Below, piece by piece: positions 40,233 to 50,992 of a DNA stretch of 64,000 nt (position 1 is its first letter; each line of letters opens with the position of its first letter). Under the pieces are notes generated by a model. It saw only the letters and a program-made list of their open reading frames with translations, searched no databases and was not told the DNA's origin. The position numbers and the translations under genes are program-made. The DNA is from Helicobacter bilis (GTDB lineage: Bacteria; Campylobacterota; Campylobacteria; Campylobacterales; Helicobacteraceae): assembly GCF_001999985.1 (NCBI RefSeq), contig NZ_CP019645.1, forward strand, positions 806,001-870,000, read 5' to 3'.

Positions 40233-40659
40233 TATCTTCATATCGCATTATTGCCTTTATTTGCCATAGCTTATAATCTCTTGGCTATTTAGTATGATAG
40301 CAAAGATTACTATCTTATCATTTTTGTCTTTTAATAATAAAAGATTTTTTACTACAACGAAGTTTTATTTGTAAAACGAGAAAAATAATAAAAGAGATAA
40401 TATCAAACAATATAAAGTGATTTAACCTTCTCAAATCTATGCAATCTATTCATAACTACATATCTTTAAAGCTTGGTTATTATAGAATCTCATCACTTTT
40501 CATCACACTAGATTCTATATTACTATATTTAAATCTTAATCTCTCTCAATCCCTATTGCCTAATCCACAAAGAGATAATAAGAGATAGCAAATATACATA
40601 AGCTTTGCTATAATTAAAACTTCATATATAAATCTTAATATACATAATAAGGCAACATT
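40233..40659. promoter_or_regulatory. Intergenic region with probable promoter
   Basis: AT-rich, no gene seen. TTTGCTATAATTAAAAC near 40605-40621 provides a good -10 box (TATAAT) for the gene at 40660; a helical -35 is not evident, as usual in Helicobacter. Confidence 0.4.
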
Positions 40660-41484
40660 ATGCGTTCATGCGGCAAGATATGTTCTATACATACTTATAT
40701 CATAATTTGTTTTTTTTGCTTTTATATCCCACTTCACGCAGACACAAACACACTTATGCAAAATACCCCAAGCCCCGAGATATTAAATTTAGAGAGATTA
40801 AACACACAAGATTCGATATACAACTCACTACCAGCAGATAGCCTGAAAGAAACACAATTACCAAAAGACCCAAGCCTACTTAAAATGCAGCAAGACCAAA
40901 TGGATTTAATGCGTAAGGAATATCGCGGCAATCCCGCAGAAACAGACCTTATCTACTACAAGCAAAGAGAAGCACAAAAAGAGATACAAAAAGATAGCAC
41001 ACTAAAGATTAAGCCAGAATATGGCATAGATGAAGATAGTATAGCGACAACAGAGCAATATGAATTTATCATGCAGTATTTTTTCAAAATCATTGATGAA
41101 ATACCCTATGGCGAGGACTATAAAATCTCTGTGCCACTGCATTCATTAAGGCTAAATCAAAAGACACCAGCAAAAACTTGCGAGATAAATACAAAAGAGC
41201 ATTCACTCACACTCATGCATTACAATCGCTACACAAAAGCAGAAATGCAAGCAAGTGTGAGAAAACAAACACAATATTTATTGTATAATTTGCTACAAGA
41301 ATACAAAGCGGAAGTGTTAGAATGCCTTATGCTAAACCAAGCACACCTTGATGATATGAATACCACCCTAAATCTAGAATCTCGCACCAAAACACTCACA
41401 AAAGTGCGTTCCTATGTGCTTGTGGATTTTCATGGTGGCATTTTAACCTTGCAGGTATTTAATCCGCCAAATAGAAAACATTAA
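40660..41484 (+). CDS. Exported protein of unknown function, upstream of flgR
   Basis: A 274-residue protein. Residues 10-28 form a signal peptide (IIICFFCFYIPLHADT), followed by a polar, Gln/Asp-rich helical region to about 135 and a compact C-terminal domain ending TLTKVRSYVLVDFHGGILTL. No family is recognised. Its stop lies nine bases before flgR, so they share a transcript and it may be flagellum-related, which is inference from position. Confidence 0.6.
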   Translation: MRSCGKICSIHTYIIICFFCFYIPLHADTNTLMQNTPSPEILNLERLNTQDSIYNSLPADSLKETQLPKDPSLLKMQQDQMDLMRKEYRGNPAETDLIYYKQREAQKEIQKDSTLKIKPEYGIDEDSIATTEQYEFIMQYFFKIIDEIPYGEDYKISVPLHSLRLNQKTPAKTCEINTKEHSLTLMHYNRYTKAEMQASVRKQTQYLLYNLLQEYKAEVLECLMLNQAHLDDMNTTLNLESRTKTLTKVRSYVLVDFHGGILTLQVFNPPNRKH

Positions 41485-41493
41485 AGGAAAGTC

Positions 41494-42669
41494 ATGAAAA
41501 TAGCCATTGTCGAAGATGATATTAATATGCGAAAAAGCCTTGAATTCTTTTTTTCAGATTACAAAGACCTAAATATTGTAAGCTTTAAAAACCCAAAAGA
41601 TGCGCTAAAATCCCTTGATGATAGCTTTGAGCTAGTCATTACAGACATTAATATGCCTCAAATGGACGGGCTAGAGTTTCTTAATAAACTCAATGGGCGA
41701 TATGAAGCCATCGTAATCACAGGCAATGCCACGCTTAATAAAGCTATAGAATCTATCCGCCTTGGCGTAAAAGACTTTTTTCAAAAGCCATTTGAACCGC
41801 AAGAATTGCTTGAAGCCATATATCGCACAAAAAAGCTAGTGGAATTTAATAAAAATCATAAGCAAACACCACAAAGCACAAAAAAGATTCTAAGCAAAGA
41901 AAAGCTTTTTAAATCAAGCTCAAAAAAGCTAGAAGAAGCAAAGACACTAGCCCTCCGTGCCGCCCCAACTGATGCAAGTGTGCTGCTACTTGGTGCAAGC
42001 GGTGTGGGTAAAGAAGTCTTTGCGCGTTTTATCCATGAAAACTCAAAGCGTAAAGACGCGCCATTTCTAGCATTAAACATGGCTGCCATACCAGAAAATC
42101 TTTTAGAATCTGAACTCTTTGGCTATGAAAAAGGTGCATTTACAGATGCCACAGCCCCAAAGCCCGGGCTTTTAGAATCTGCACAAGGTGGAAGCATATT
42201 TTTAGATGAAATCGGCGAAATGCCTATGGGACTGCAAGCAAAACTATTGCGAGCCTTACAAGAGAGAGAAATCATGCGATTAGGCAGTGCAAAGCCCATA
42301 AAAATTGATGTGAGATTTATTGCTGCTACAAACGCAAATATACAAGAAAAAATCGCAAATCAAGAGTTTAGAGAAGATCTTTTCTTTCGATTGCAAACCG
42401 TGCCTATTAAGATCCCACCATTAAAAGAACGCACAGAAGAGATTCTGCCACTTGCCCTAAGCCATGTAGAAGAGGTTTGCACGCATTATGGCTTTCAGCA
42501 AAAGACTTTTAGCAAAGAGGCACAAGAAAAAATGTTAGCATACACTTGGCCGGGTAACATACGAGAACTTTTGAGTGTCGTTGAGAGATCATGTATTCTA
42601 AGCGAGGGCGATATTATCGAAGCAAATGATTTATACCTTGATGAACGAGAAAAGGGATTGTTTAACTAA
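41494..42669 (+). CDS. flgR: NtrC-family sigma-54 activator FlgR
   Basis: A 391-residue response regulator that activates sigma-54 (RpoN) flagellar genes after phosphorylation by FlgS. Receiver domain: acidic pair EDD (7-9), phospho-acceptor Asp51 (VITDINMPQMDG) and Lys in FFQKPF. AAA+ domain: Walker A GASGVGKE near 167, GAFTDA in place of GAFTGA near 214, and FLDEIGEMP. The protein ends soon after WPGNIREL with no helix-turn-helix, as in H. pylori FlgR, so it acts from solution. TAAAGGAAAGTC precedes the ATG. A likely target, flgE, is in this window. Confidence 0.9.
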   Translation: MKIAIVEDDINMRKSLEFFFSDYKDLNIVSFKNPKDALKSLDDSFELVITDINMPQMDGLEFLNKLNGRYEAIVITGNATLNKAIESIRLGVKDFFQKPFEPQELLEAIYRTKKLVEFNKNHKQTPQSTKKILSKEKLFKSSSKKLEEAKTLALRAAPTDASVLLLGASGVGKEVFARFIHENSKRKDAPFLALNMAAIPENLLESELFGYEKGAFTDATAPKPGLLESAQGGSIFLDEIGEMPMGLQAKLLRALQEREIMRLGSAKPIKIDVRFIAATNANIQEKIANQEFREDLFFRLQTVPIKIPPLKERTEEILPLALSHVEEVCTHYGFQQKTFSKEAQEKMLAYTWPGNIRELLSVVERSCILSEGDIIEANDLYLDEREKGLFN

Positions 42670-42838
42670 TTTTATTTTATTGCCCTGCTTTTTTGTAGAT
42701 AAATGTTTTAAATACATATCACGCCTACAAAATTCCAAAAAACTTGTTTTTTATGATATTGGAACTAGATTCTGTAGTGTAGAGTATAAATATTGGAGAT
42801 TTTATCTCTACTTTCAATGCACCCTGAATCACTTTCTT

Positions 42839-44488
42839 TTAATGCGGATTAAACCTAGTCAAAGTATCCTGTGCTTCTCCCAAGCCATTTGCCTTCTCAT
42901 ACACAATGCGTGTAATAGGATAGGCGATATGAATATCATCTTCGTTTAAAAATTTTTCTACTATTTCTTGGGCTATTACACTTTTTAGTTTCAGTGTGCC
43001 ATAAGCATAGTTTTGAAACCATACAGAAATATCCATGCCATTTTCTTTTACAAAGTTAAATACGCGTGGATCGACATTTAGGGCAGAGTGAGCTAGGGCG
43101 AATCTATCTCGCATTCTTTGCATTTGACTTCTAGTTTGTTCTGTATAAAGCTTTGCATGTGTGCTTGCGACTTCAAGGGCTATTTTTTTTGCCTTTGTGA
43201 TATTAGAATCAAAAGTGATACACACAGACACACTATCCCATATATTTTTCAAATCCCCATAAGTGTAATTTGAGATTAGGTTTGTAAAAATGTAGTTATT
43301 TGGGATAAAGATAAGTCGTCCTGCACGATGATTTTCCCTATATGAAGTCTGCGTAATATCATCATAGATTGTAATGCGTAACATAGATATATCCAATACA
43401 TCGCCGATAAATACCTCATTCTCTTTCTTTACTCTGATTCTATCGCCAACATGTATGCTGCCACCAACCACAATCACAAGCCAGCCAAGTGTGCTCATAA
43501 ACATATCTTTCATAGCGATAGCCACACCAGCAGAAGCAAAACCTACCATTGCCACCGCATAGGTCGCATTATCGATATATGCAAATAGCAAAATGAGAAA
43601 AATAATCGTAATGTTAAAGACATTGATAACTTTGCTTGTAGTATAGGCTCTTTCGTGATGTTCTATATAGCGTTTTGCGATGAGTTTTAGGAAAAAGGCT
43701 ATAACTATGCTAAGTAAGATTCCAATGCCAATGTAGATGAGTTTTAGAATCTGATTTTTGATTTGATATTCTAGGTTTGCTTCGATCTCATCGGCGTCTT
43801 TGTTGAATACATCTATTGTTGTTTCAAGGATATTTCTAGCACTCTGCAACTCGAGATTCTGTTCTTGTGTGATTGCTAGTGCGTCTTTATAGGGCTTTTT
43901 TTCTGTATTGCTTATTTTTGTGTTTTGTGTGATTTCATTTAGGATTGTGCTTTTTTTGTCTATTATAGTGAGTAGTTTATCTAAATCTTGCTGATTGTGT
44001 TGCATATTTGCCTTTATGCTTGATATGTGTTTAATGTAGGAGAATGCGCTAAATATTTCAAATGGATTTGTAAGTGTTGGTGCGGCTTCAAGCATGGGTT
44101 TATCAAGCAATTCTCCAAAGGGCTTTGTGCGATATTGCTCTAAGAGATTTTGCTGCTTTTTTAGTGTAACTAGTCTATGTGTCTTTTGTGCTTCAAGTGG
44201 GGCTAATAGGGCTTCTTTCTCAAGATCTGTTATTTCATTTGAAATGTCGTGATAGCTTTTAAAATTTTCATATCTTTTCAGCCATATACTCTCTGTTTTA
44301 TGCAATGCCATATCAAGCTGTTTTAACTGCTCTATATAAGATTGCAATGTGGTATTTTTTGTCGCTACAAAATTTTTAGATTCAATAGAATCTTGTGTTG
44401 GTATGGAATCTGCCTGCGTCGCAAAAGCGTTTAGACCACACAAGATAAAAAATATAAAATACACAATCCTTACGCTATGCAAACTCAT
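42839..44488 (-). CDS. MscS-family mechanosensitive channel
   Basis: A 549-residue protein with a signal peptide (IVYFIFFILCGLNAFA), a periplasmic coiled-coil region (about 30-235), and membrane helices from about 245. The MscS pore helix and beta domain follow (VAMVGFASAGVAIAMKDMFM, STLGWLVIVVGGSIHVGDRI, MLRITIYDDITQ), with a C-terminal alpha-beta domain. The ATG at 44488 has GAGG six bases upstream inside aroB; an in-frame ATG lies four codons earlier. It overlaps the end of aroB, so the two are translationally coupled. Confidence 0.85.
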   Translation of the reverse strand: MSLHSVRIVYFIFFILCGLNAFATQADSIPTQDSIESKNFVATKNTTLQSYIEQLKQLDMALHKTESIWLKRYENFKSYHDISNEITDLEKEALLAPLEAQKTHRLVTLKKQQNLLEQYRTKPFGELLDKPMLEAAPTLTNPFEIFSAFSYIKHISSIKANMQHNQQDLDKLLTIIDKKSTILNEITQNTKISNTEKKPYKDALAITQEQNLELQSARNILETTIDVFNKDADEIEANLEYQIKNQILKLIYIGIGILLSIVIAFFLKLIAKRYIEHHERAYTTSKVINVFNITIIFLILLFAYIDNATYAVAMVGFASAGVAIAMKDMFMSTLGWLVIVVGGSIHVGDRIRVKKENEVFIGDVLDISMLRITIYDDITQTSYRENHRAGRLIFIPNNYIFTNLISNYTYGDLKNIWDSVSVCITFDSNITKAKKIALEVASTHAKLYTEQTRSQMQRMRDRFALAHSALNVDPRVFNFVKENGMDISVWFQNYAYGTLKLKSVIAQEIVEKFLNEDDIHIAYPITRIVYEKANGLGEAQDTLTRFNPH

Positions 44489-45509
44489 GCAATACCTCAT
44501 AGAGAATCTGTTTGTCTATATCATTATGAATATCTGCTTTGATTACTTCCTTTGATTCAAGTAAAACAAAATGGAGTTTAGAATCAAGACTTTTTTTATC
44601 ATAGAAAAACGCATTATAAAAAGTATCTATATCTTTTATTTTATACTGCGTGGGTAGTCCCACTCTTTTAAGTAAATCATGGATAAAATCGCTAATCTCA
44701 CTTGATAATATACCAAGCTTAACTGAAAGCCTATTTGCCATGACAATCCCCATGCTAACTGCCTCGCCGTGCAAAAACTCACTATATTCACTCTCTAATT
44801 CTATGGCATGACCAAAAGTGTGCCCATAATTTAGCAACGCCCTTAATCCATGCTTCTCTTTTTCATCTTGTGTTACAACACTAGCTTTTAACTCTATGCT
44901 TCTTTGGATATAAAACTCAATATCACGCATATTAAAATCTTGCAATAAAGCATATTCAAAACACGCAAAAATCTTTATAATCTCTGCTACACCTGCTAAA
45001 AACTCTCTCTCTGGCAGTGTGCGTAAGAATATAGTATCAACAAATACTTGTTTTGGCTGATGAAATAAGCCAATTAAGTTTTTACCATATTTATTATTTA
45101 CCCCACATTTACCACCCACACTTGCATCAACCATAGCAAGCAAAGTGGTAGGAATGCTAATAAAATCAATCCCTCTTTGAAATATCCCACTAGCAAAGCC
45201 CACCATATCTGTAATCACACCGCCACCAAGTGCTATCATTAAAGCATTTCTATGCAGTTTGTGCGAAAAAGCAGATTCTAGAATCTTATCTATTGTTTGC
45301 ATATTCTTATGTGTCTCACCATCATCAATAATACAAACGCTCACACTTTTAGCTTTTATGATGGATAACACATATTCTAAATACAGATGCTCTAAATTTT
45401 TTGAAGTGATAAGAAGTATATTTTTATCTTCAAATTTTAATGATGATATTTTGCCTATTGTAACCGGATATTTTTGTGATCCCGTATTTACTATAATGTT
45501 TTTTTTCAT
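44475..45509 (-). CDS. aroB: 3-dehydroquinate synthase
   Basis: A 344-residue enzyme of the shikimate pathway that converts DAHP to 3-dehydroquinate using NAD and a metal. Visible motifs: DDGETHKNMQTID, GGGVITDMVGFASGIFQRGI, IPTTLLAMVDASVGGK, the metal-ligand regions (EIIKI, LNYGHTFGHAIE with His, FLHGEAVSMG). Length is normal. GGAGGT lies 11 bases before the ATG. It is co-transcribed with the mscS-like gene, an arrangement seen in other Helicobacter. Confidence 0.95.
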   Translation of the reverse strand: MKKNIIVNTGSQKYPVTIGKISSLKFEDKNILLITSKNLEHLYLEYVLSIIKAKSVSVCIIDDGETHKNMQTIDKILESAFSHKLHRNALMIALGGGVITDMVGFASGIFQRGIDFISIPTTLLAMVDASVGGKCGVNNKYGKNLIGLFHQPKQVFVDTIFLRTLPEREFLAGVAEIIKIFACFEYALLQDFNMRDIEFYIQRSIELKASVVTQDEKEKHGLRALLNYGHTFGHAIELESEYSEFLHGEAVSMGIVMANRLSVKLGILSSEISDFIHDLLKRVGLPTQYKIKDIDTFYNAFFYDKKSLDSKLHFVLLESKEVIKADIHNDIDKQILYEVLHEFA

Positions 45510-45770
45510 AGGTATTGCATTAACCTCCGCATATCATTGTGAAGAATAGTTTTGTCTTATATTGTAGCTTAAAATAAAATGATAGTATTGAAAAATTAAA
45601 AATATGCTGATATTTTGTTACGATTTTATACATTATGTGAATTTTGTTTTATAGCCGTGCGTTATGCTTTATAAAGTTATGGAATCTAGTGTTAAATCAT
45701 TAAGTTTTGATATAATGCTAACTTTTAGATTCTATCTAATTGGCAACTCATAGAATATTAAAGGATCAAT

Positions 45771-48062
45771 ATGGAGATTGTATCGCATTTTTCTCAACTC
45801 ATCTATCAAGAAAAGATTCCAAACAATCTAGCAGATACACTAAAAAATCTAATCAACACACAAAAAGATACCCTACTCTCTCTACCACCAAAACTTCAAG
45901 CCCTAATCCTATCAACACATAGCACAAATATCAATCTCTATGAAAAAAGCGAGACTTTCCAATCCATTTACACACAATGTATGCCACAATATAAACTCAA
46001 TATAGAATCTATAAAGTTACTACAATACGCACTTTTAAGCGTTGTAAATGCAGCGGAGTTAAAGCATTTAAAAGCACATATCCTGCGACTAAATGCAGCA
46101 GAATTAATCACAAATCAACACGCAAGAAGCCTTGCAAACTTTTGCACACAAAGTGCATTCCAAGCACAGCAGGTAAAAGAAGAGCATAAGATTCTAAACC
46201 TTAAAACACTCTCTATTGAACTCTCACAGATTCTAAAACGACTACACGAGTTAAAACTCCATGATAAATACTACAATACCCTAAATACAATCTATACAAA
46301 CGCACAAAATCATAAATTCTCAATAGGAATCACAGGCGTATTAAGTGCTGGTAAAAGCACATTTCTAAACGCCTTATTAGGCAAAGAAATACTAGGTAGC
46401 TCAACAATCCCAGAGACAGCAAATCTAACGATTCTAAAATACAGAGATACAGAATCTGCAGAAGTGTTTTTCTGGAATACAAATGAATGGGAAGAGCTTA
46501 AAAAAGCAGGGCAGTATGATAAGAGTTTGCAAAGCTTTGTAGTAGAGAGTGAAAGAATCTTTGGCGATAGACTAAAAAGCTACATAGCAGATACTACAAA
46601 GAGTGAAAGCATAACACTTGATAAACTAAGCACTTACACTTCCGCAAACCATGAAAGCAAACTATGCAATCTAGTGAAAGAAGTAGCCCTTTTTACCCCG
46701 CTAAAATTCTTGCAAAATGGCGTTGAAATCGTGGATACACCCGGGCTTGATGACCCCATCACAAAACGAGAAGAGATTACAAAAGACTATATTACACAAT
46801 GTGATTTACTTATCCATGTGATGAATGCAAGTTGTGTAGCAACTCAAATTGACATTGATTTCATCTTAGAATCTCTTTTAGGGCAAAATATCTCAAGGCT
46901 GCTTATCGTGCTAACAAGGATTGATCTAATCGGTGAAAAAGAGTTAGCCCAATCGCTTGAATACACAAAGACAAGCCTAGCCACCCAACTCAAAAAAGCA
47001 GAATATAGCGGCGATATAGATTCTATAATTGAGCGAATTGACTTTATCCCTGTTGCAAGTTTCTTAGCACTTCTGCATAAGACAAATAGAGAAGAAGAGG
47101 CTCTAAATCAGGGCTTTTCTCTAGAAAAAACGGGGATTTTAGCAGTTGAAGAGTATTTAGACAAAATGCTACTTGGTGAAAATAGTATGAAGCAAAAAGA
47201 TATTTTATACCTTGCTTATCGTGGCTTTTTAAAGACAATAGAGCAATGCAGGGAAGAAATGCGTATAGAATCTAGCCTTTTAAATGCCTCTGAAAATGAG
47301 CTAGAAGAGATGATTGCAAACCTAAAGAAAGAGCAAAACAAGCTATCTTTACAGCTAGATTCTAAAAAGCAAGAATTGAATGCAAAACAAGATGAAATGC
47401 AAGAGTTTCTAAGCGTATTGCAAAATAGTATGCAAAAAAGCTTAAAAAGAGAACAAGAAAGACTACAAACTAGAATCTTTGATGAAGCGACATATAGCTA
47501 TACAAAAGGCACACAGGTAGATTCTAAGCGGATAGAAGAGATTCTAGAATCTGGACTTAGTGATTGTTTTAGCGATGTAAGCAGGGATTTTAAATATAAG
47601 CTTGCTAAAAAAATCACTCAAATATTACTTGATGAAAATAGCGATATAAAGCAGCCAAAAGTTAGCTTTCACGCACCAAAGGAACAAATCTCAAAGAGTG
47701 TTGCAACGCTAAAAGATTCTATCCCTAAGGCTATTAATAGCTGTGGTAAGGGAAAAGAAAATGAACTCTCAATCAAACTACAAGAAATCTTTAATGAATC
47801 CTTTAGCCATTTCACACAAATCCTTATGGAAAAAAATAAAGAAGTAGAAACAAAATTTTTAGAATATTTTTCACAGATACTGCAAGCCCAAGAAGAGATT
47901 ATAAAAACACAAATCACAGAAAAAGATTCTATATTGCAAGACACATTAGAAAAAAGAAAGCAAAACTACACACAAGAAATGCGAGATGCTATGCAAACAA
48001 AACAAACAGAACTCACACATATCGCAGAAGAGCTTGCCTATATCACACAAGCATTGAAATAG
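45771..48062 (+). CDS. Bacterial dynamin-like GTPase
   Basis: A 763-residue protein. The GTPase domain has G1 GVLSAGKSTF near 188, G2 around IPETANLT, G3 VDTPGLDDP near 322 and G4 TRID near 383. An unusual 185-residue helical N-terminal domain precedes it. A long coiled coil (about 500-570) and a C-terminal helical stalk complete a dynamin layout; there is no clear membrane paddle helix. It probably remodels or protects the inner membrane. AAAGGATCAAT precedes the ATG. Bacterial dynamins often occur in pairs; decayed sequence follows here. Confidence 0.8.
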   Translation: MEIVSHFSQLIYQEKIPNNLADTLKNLINTQKDTLLSLPPKLQALILSTHSTNINLYEKSETFQSIYTQCMPQYKLNIESIKLLQYALLSVVNAAELKHLKAHILRLNAAELITNQHARSLANFCTQSAFQAQQVKEEHKILNLKTLSIELSQILKRLHELKLHDKYYNTLNTIYTNAQNHKFSIGITGVLSAGKSTFLNALLGKEILGSSTIPETANLTILKYRDTESAEVFFWNTNEWEELKKAGQYDKSLQSFVVESERIFGDRLKSYIADTTKSESITLDKLSTYTSANHESKLCNLVKEVALFTPLKFLQNGVEIVDTPGLDDPITKREEITKDYITQCDLLIHVMNASCVATQIDIDFILESLLGQNISRLLIVLTRIDLIGEKELAQSLEYTKTSLATQLKKAEYSGDIDSIIERIDFIPVASFLALLHKTNREEEALNQGFSLEKTGILAVEEYLDKMLLGENSMKQKDILYLAYRGFLKTIEQCREEMRIESSLLNASENELEEMIANLKKEQNKLSLQLDSKKQELNAKQDEMQEFLSVLQNSMQKSLKREQERLQTRIFDEATYSYTKGTQVDSKRIEEILESGLSDCFSDVSRDFKYKLAKKITQILLDENSDIKQPKVSFHAPKEQISKSVATLKDSIPKAINSCGKGKENELSIKLQEIFNESFSHFTQILMEKNKEVETKFLEYFSQILQAQEEIIKTQITEKDSILQDTLEKRKQNYTQEMRDAMQTKQTELTHIAEELAYITQALK

Positions 48063-48108
48063 ACATTAAGGTAAGTTTAGAATCTTTTATGAAAAACTTA
48101 GAAATGTC

Positions 48109-48713
48109 CCAAATTATAAGAAAGGCGACTATAATTTTCAAAAATAATACAAGAACATTTAGACACTGCCATAAAACACGCTAAAGCCATCAATCAACAC
48201 AATAAGACGCAAAAACAAAGCCCATATACACAAGTGGTAAATCTTGTTGAGAGATTGAAACAATCGCAACAATTTTAAGGATTAAACAATGCAATGAATG
48301 GACTGATAGATTTATACAACAATATGAAAGAGAAGGGGGCTTGATCATAGCTTTTGGCTATATTCACAACAATATCAAACTATATGTATTCTTTGATATT
48401 GAAGCAAAACTTTTTGGGTTGTTGCTTATCAAACAACATTCGACTATTACACTATTGCTAGAAATCCATCAAGGTTTTGTTTTGAACGCTCACTTAGAGC
48501 GTGAAAAATATAATATTTTAAGAGAAATATTAGAGATAAAAAATGGTAGCAGCACTTCCTTTTCATTCTCATACATTTGTGCGGTATCAAAGAGTCTGTA
48601 TCCAATATGCAAGGCATTTTGTATTATCTCTATGCTCTTTTGCCCACAAAGTCCATAAGTCCCAAGCCCAATGCTAGGTATTTTTACGCCATTATTTAGA
48701 GTGATATATTGCA
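48109..48713. other. Decayed region, possible remnant of a second dynamin gene
   Basis: A short open stretch (IIQEHLDTAIKHAKAINQHN...VVNLVERLKQSQQF, about 48135-48282) and a 16-codon frame (MNGLIDLYNNMKEKGA) lie end to end with stops between. A further plus-strand frame at 48341 has no recognisable content. They may be what is left of a partner GTPase gene; the evidence is weak. Confidence 0.3.
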
Positions 48714-48714
48714 T
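48490..48714 (-). pseudogene. Aldo/keto reductase, N-terminal fragment
   Basis: The first about 54 residues (MQYITLNNGVKIPSIGLGTY, then GYRLFDTAQMYENEKEV) are a standard aldo/keto reductase start with the Asp and Tyr of the active site. The match then stops and the frame ends in unrelated residues at 74, against about 280-330 for the family. The gene is truncated and probably not functional as a reductase. Confidence 0.75.
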
Positions 48715-48865
48715 TGTTTTCCTTTTATATCAAAATAGCTTTGAATAGTATATCAAGAAGTCTTTAGGTCTAACACTTGCTACAATGCAAAATGTTAGAA
48801 ATTACTATTTAAAAAAGGGATATTACGACAAGGCTATTTCAAAGTGTATTTAGTCAAAAAAATAT

Positions 48866-49123
48866 TTACATGATTAATCTTTTAAAAACTCGTCGTAGTA
48901 TAGAAAATAATCTTTGCTTTTGATGAGCGTGTATCTGGTAGGTCATTGTCTCTATGAATCCAACCTTAGCTTGCAACATATTTTGAGAATCCGCATTTAC
49001 TTCGCTCTTATGCTTAACAACCACCCCCCTGCATTCACGCTCACAATCTTCTTGTATTTCAATAAATGGGGGTTGATATTTGTTGCATTGCCCTTTTAAT
49101 GCGCCATATTCTTTTATAAGCTG
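48866..49123 (-). pseudogene. ORF remnant without start codon
   Basis: An 85-codon open frame beginning after a stop (QLIKEYGALKGQCNKYQPPF, IEIQEDCERECRG) and ending at 48866. It has no ATG near its beginning and no recognised family. It is reported because it is the longest coherent frame in this non-coding kilobase. Confidence 0.25.
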
Positions 49124-49732
49124 TTATTTATAACCCCATAAGTTTCCTTGCGTTTTTCCATAACATTTTCTTTGAGTTTTATTGTGTGATAACGCTTTGA
49201 AAAGATAAGAAAAGCACTTTTATGGGTGCAAAGGTCCTAGAATCTAGCAAGTTTCGCACATTTTTATGCAAGATAAAAAAAGCTACTCAATGAAATTCTT
49301 GAGAACCTTGATAAATATTATACAAATATCAAATAGGTTGCGTTTGACTTCTTTTTACGCATGGGAGAGTTTAGAATCGCAGGGGTTTATTGTCCCGCAT
49401 TCTATCCTAAGCTAGTTTAGATCTTAATTTTGCAAAACACACTTTTTATTGAGAATCTAAATAACTTTGCAAAAATCTTTGTCGTGTAGATTCTAAAGGT
49501 AAATTTTGCAATTACAAATTATGTTTCAAAATGATATAAAAACACATATCTGCAAGACTATATTTTTTACATAATGTAACATATAATTATTTATTCATTC
49601 AATTTATAGTCTATATTGTATTTATTTATTATGATGACTTATATTCTCTAAAGTAGCCCTATATTGACAAAGTGTATAGTTGCAAAATGTTGCTATAGGG
49701 ATACAACATATATACTTTTTTAAGGAGACATT
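49124..49732. promoter_or_regulatory. Intergenic region and leader of ald
   Basis: Small in-frame scraps but no gene. A hairpin ATGTTG/CAACAT (about 49687-49710) lies directly before the AAGGAGACATT ribosome site of ald. The AT-rich stretch 49560-49660 probably carries the promoter; I cannot pick one box with confidence. Confidence 0.3.
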
Positions 49733-50842
49733 ATGGTTATTGGCTGTCCAAAGGAAATTAAAGTGCATGAATATCGCGTTGGTTTAACGCCATCAAATGT
49801 GCATGAATATAAAGAAGCTGGACATAAAGTCCTTATCGAGCATGATGCTGGAAGTGCGATTGGCTTTAGTGATGAGGAATACCACAGGGCTGGTGCTACA
49901 ATCGTTGATAAAGAAACATTATTTAAACAAAGCGATATGATTGTAAAGGTAAAAGAGCCTATTGAGAGTGAATATAGCTATTTCAAAGAAGGGCAGATTC
50001 TTTTTACTTATTTGCATTTAGCGGCTGATAGAAAACTAACAGATATGCTACTTGAAAAAAAGATTAATGCAGTGGCGTATGAGACGATCAAAGTGCGTAA
50101 TGTATTGCCTTGTTTAGCCCCTATGAGTTCTATTGCTGGGCGACTTGCCGTTATAGAATCTGCGAAATACATTCAAAAAACCTTTGGTGGCAATGGAGTG
50201 CTTCTTAGTGGGATTCCGGGGACTCCAAAGGGTAAAATCACAATTATTGGTGCTGGTGTAGTAGGATTAAATGCAGCACAACTTGCAGTGGGAATTGGTG
50301 CAGATGTAACGATACTTGATATTGATACGGCTAGACTTGCGTATGTGGATCAAATGTTTAATATGCGGATTCACACGCTTTTTAGCTCTCGTGCCAATTT
50401 ACTTGCTAGTATCGCAGATTCTGATGCGGTGATTGGTGCGGTATTAATACCGGGTGCAAAAGCACCAAAACTTGTAAAAAAAGATGATTTGCAATGTATG
50501 AAAACAGGAGCAATCCTTACAGATGTAGCAATCGATCAAGGCGGTTGCTTTGAGACTTCAAAGCCTACAACTCATAATGATCCCGTGTTTGATGTTGATG
50601 GAATCTTGCATTATTGTGTGGCAAATATGCCCGGGGCTGTGGCAAAAACGGCAACTTTGGCTTTAACAGATTCTACACTTAACTTTGGCTTAAGCATAGC
50701 AAAGCTAGGTGTAAAAGAAGCAGCATTAAAAGATAGCGGAATCTTAGAAGGGCTTAATACCTACAATGGTAAATGCACTTATAAAGGTGTGAGTGATGCC
50801 TTTGGTATCGCATATACTGATGCAAAAGATGCATTGTGCTAA
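49733..50842 (+). CDS. ald: Alanine dehydrogenase
   Basis: A 369-residue NAD-dependent enzyme interconverting L-alanine and pyruvate plus ammonia. Motifs: start VIGCPKEIKVHEYRVGLTP, substrate residues Lys74 (VKVKEP) and His95 (FTYLHLAADR), dinucleotide fold GAGVVGLNAAQLAVGIGADV near 174, and late HYCVANMPGAVAKTATLALT. Full length. TAAGGAGACATT precedes the ATG. It is a single gene with its own leader; the SRP RNA follows. Confidence 0.95.
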   Translation: MVIGCPKEIKVHEYRVGLTPSNVHEYKEAGHKVLIEHDAGSAIGFSDEEYHRAGATIVDKETLFKQSDMIVKVKEPIESEYSYFKEGQILFTYLHLAADRKLTDMLLEKKINAVAYETIKVRNVLPCLAPMSSIAGRLAVIESAKYIQKTFGGNGVLLSGIPGTPKGKITIIGAGVVGLNAAQLAVGIGADVTILDIDTARLAYVDQMFNMRIHTLFSSRANLLASIADSDAVIGAVLIPGAKAPKLVKKDDLQCMKTGAILTDVAIDQGGCFETSKPTTHNDPVFDVDGILHYCVANMPGAVAKTATLALTDSTLNFGLSIAKLGVKEAALKDSGILEGLNTYNGKCTYKGVSDAFGIAYTDAKDALC

Positions 50843-50885
50843 TTTTAAGCATGTTTTAAAATAAAATGAGATATAATGGCGATCG

Positions 50886-50992
50886 CCTTTCTGGTTAGCC
50901 CTATGCAATAGGCATTGTGAGCAACGCTTCAGGATGGGAACATAGCAGAGCACTTGCAATGTTTGTGTGCCATTGGTCCCTGGCTGGAAGGG
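50886..50992 (+). ncRNA. ffs: Signal recognition particle RNA (4.5S type)
   Basis: The conserved domain IV is intact: CAGG-ATG-GGAA-CAT-AGCAG, with the GGAA tetraloop and the asymmetric Ffh-binding loop. The ends CCTTTCTGG and CTGGAAGGG pair. A TATAAT box at 50872-50877 lies just upstream and TTCTTTTT follows as a terminator-like run. It binds Ffh for co-translational membrane targeting. Exact ends could differ by a few bases. Confidence 0.9.

Noticed and set aside
45740..45922. 60-codon ORF overlapping the start of the dynamin gene
   Set aside because: Different frame of the dynamin start; Ser/Thr/Lys-rich reading with no family features.
50744..50959. Minus-strand ORF across the ald end and SRP RNA
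   Set aside because: It is antisense to a well-supported RNA gene and ald; no ribosome site.
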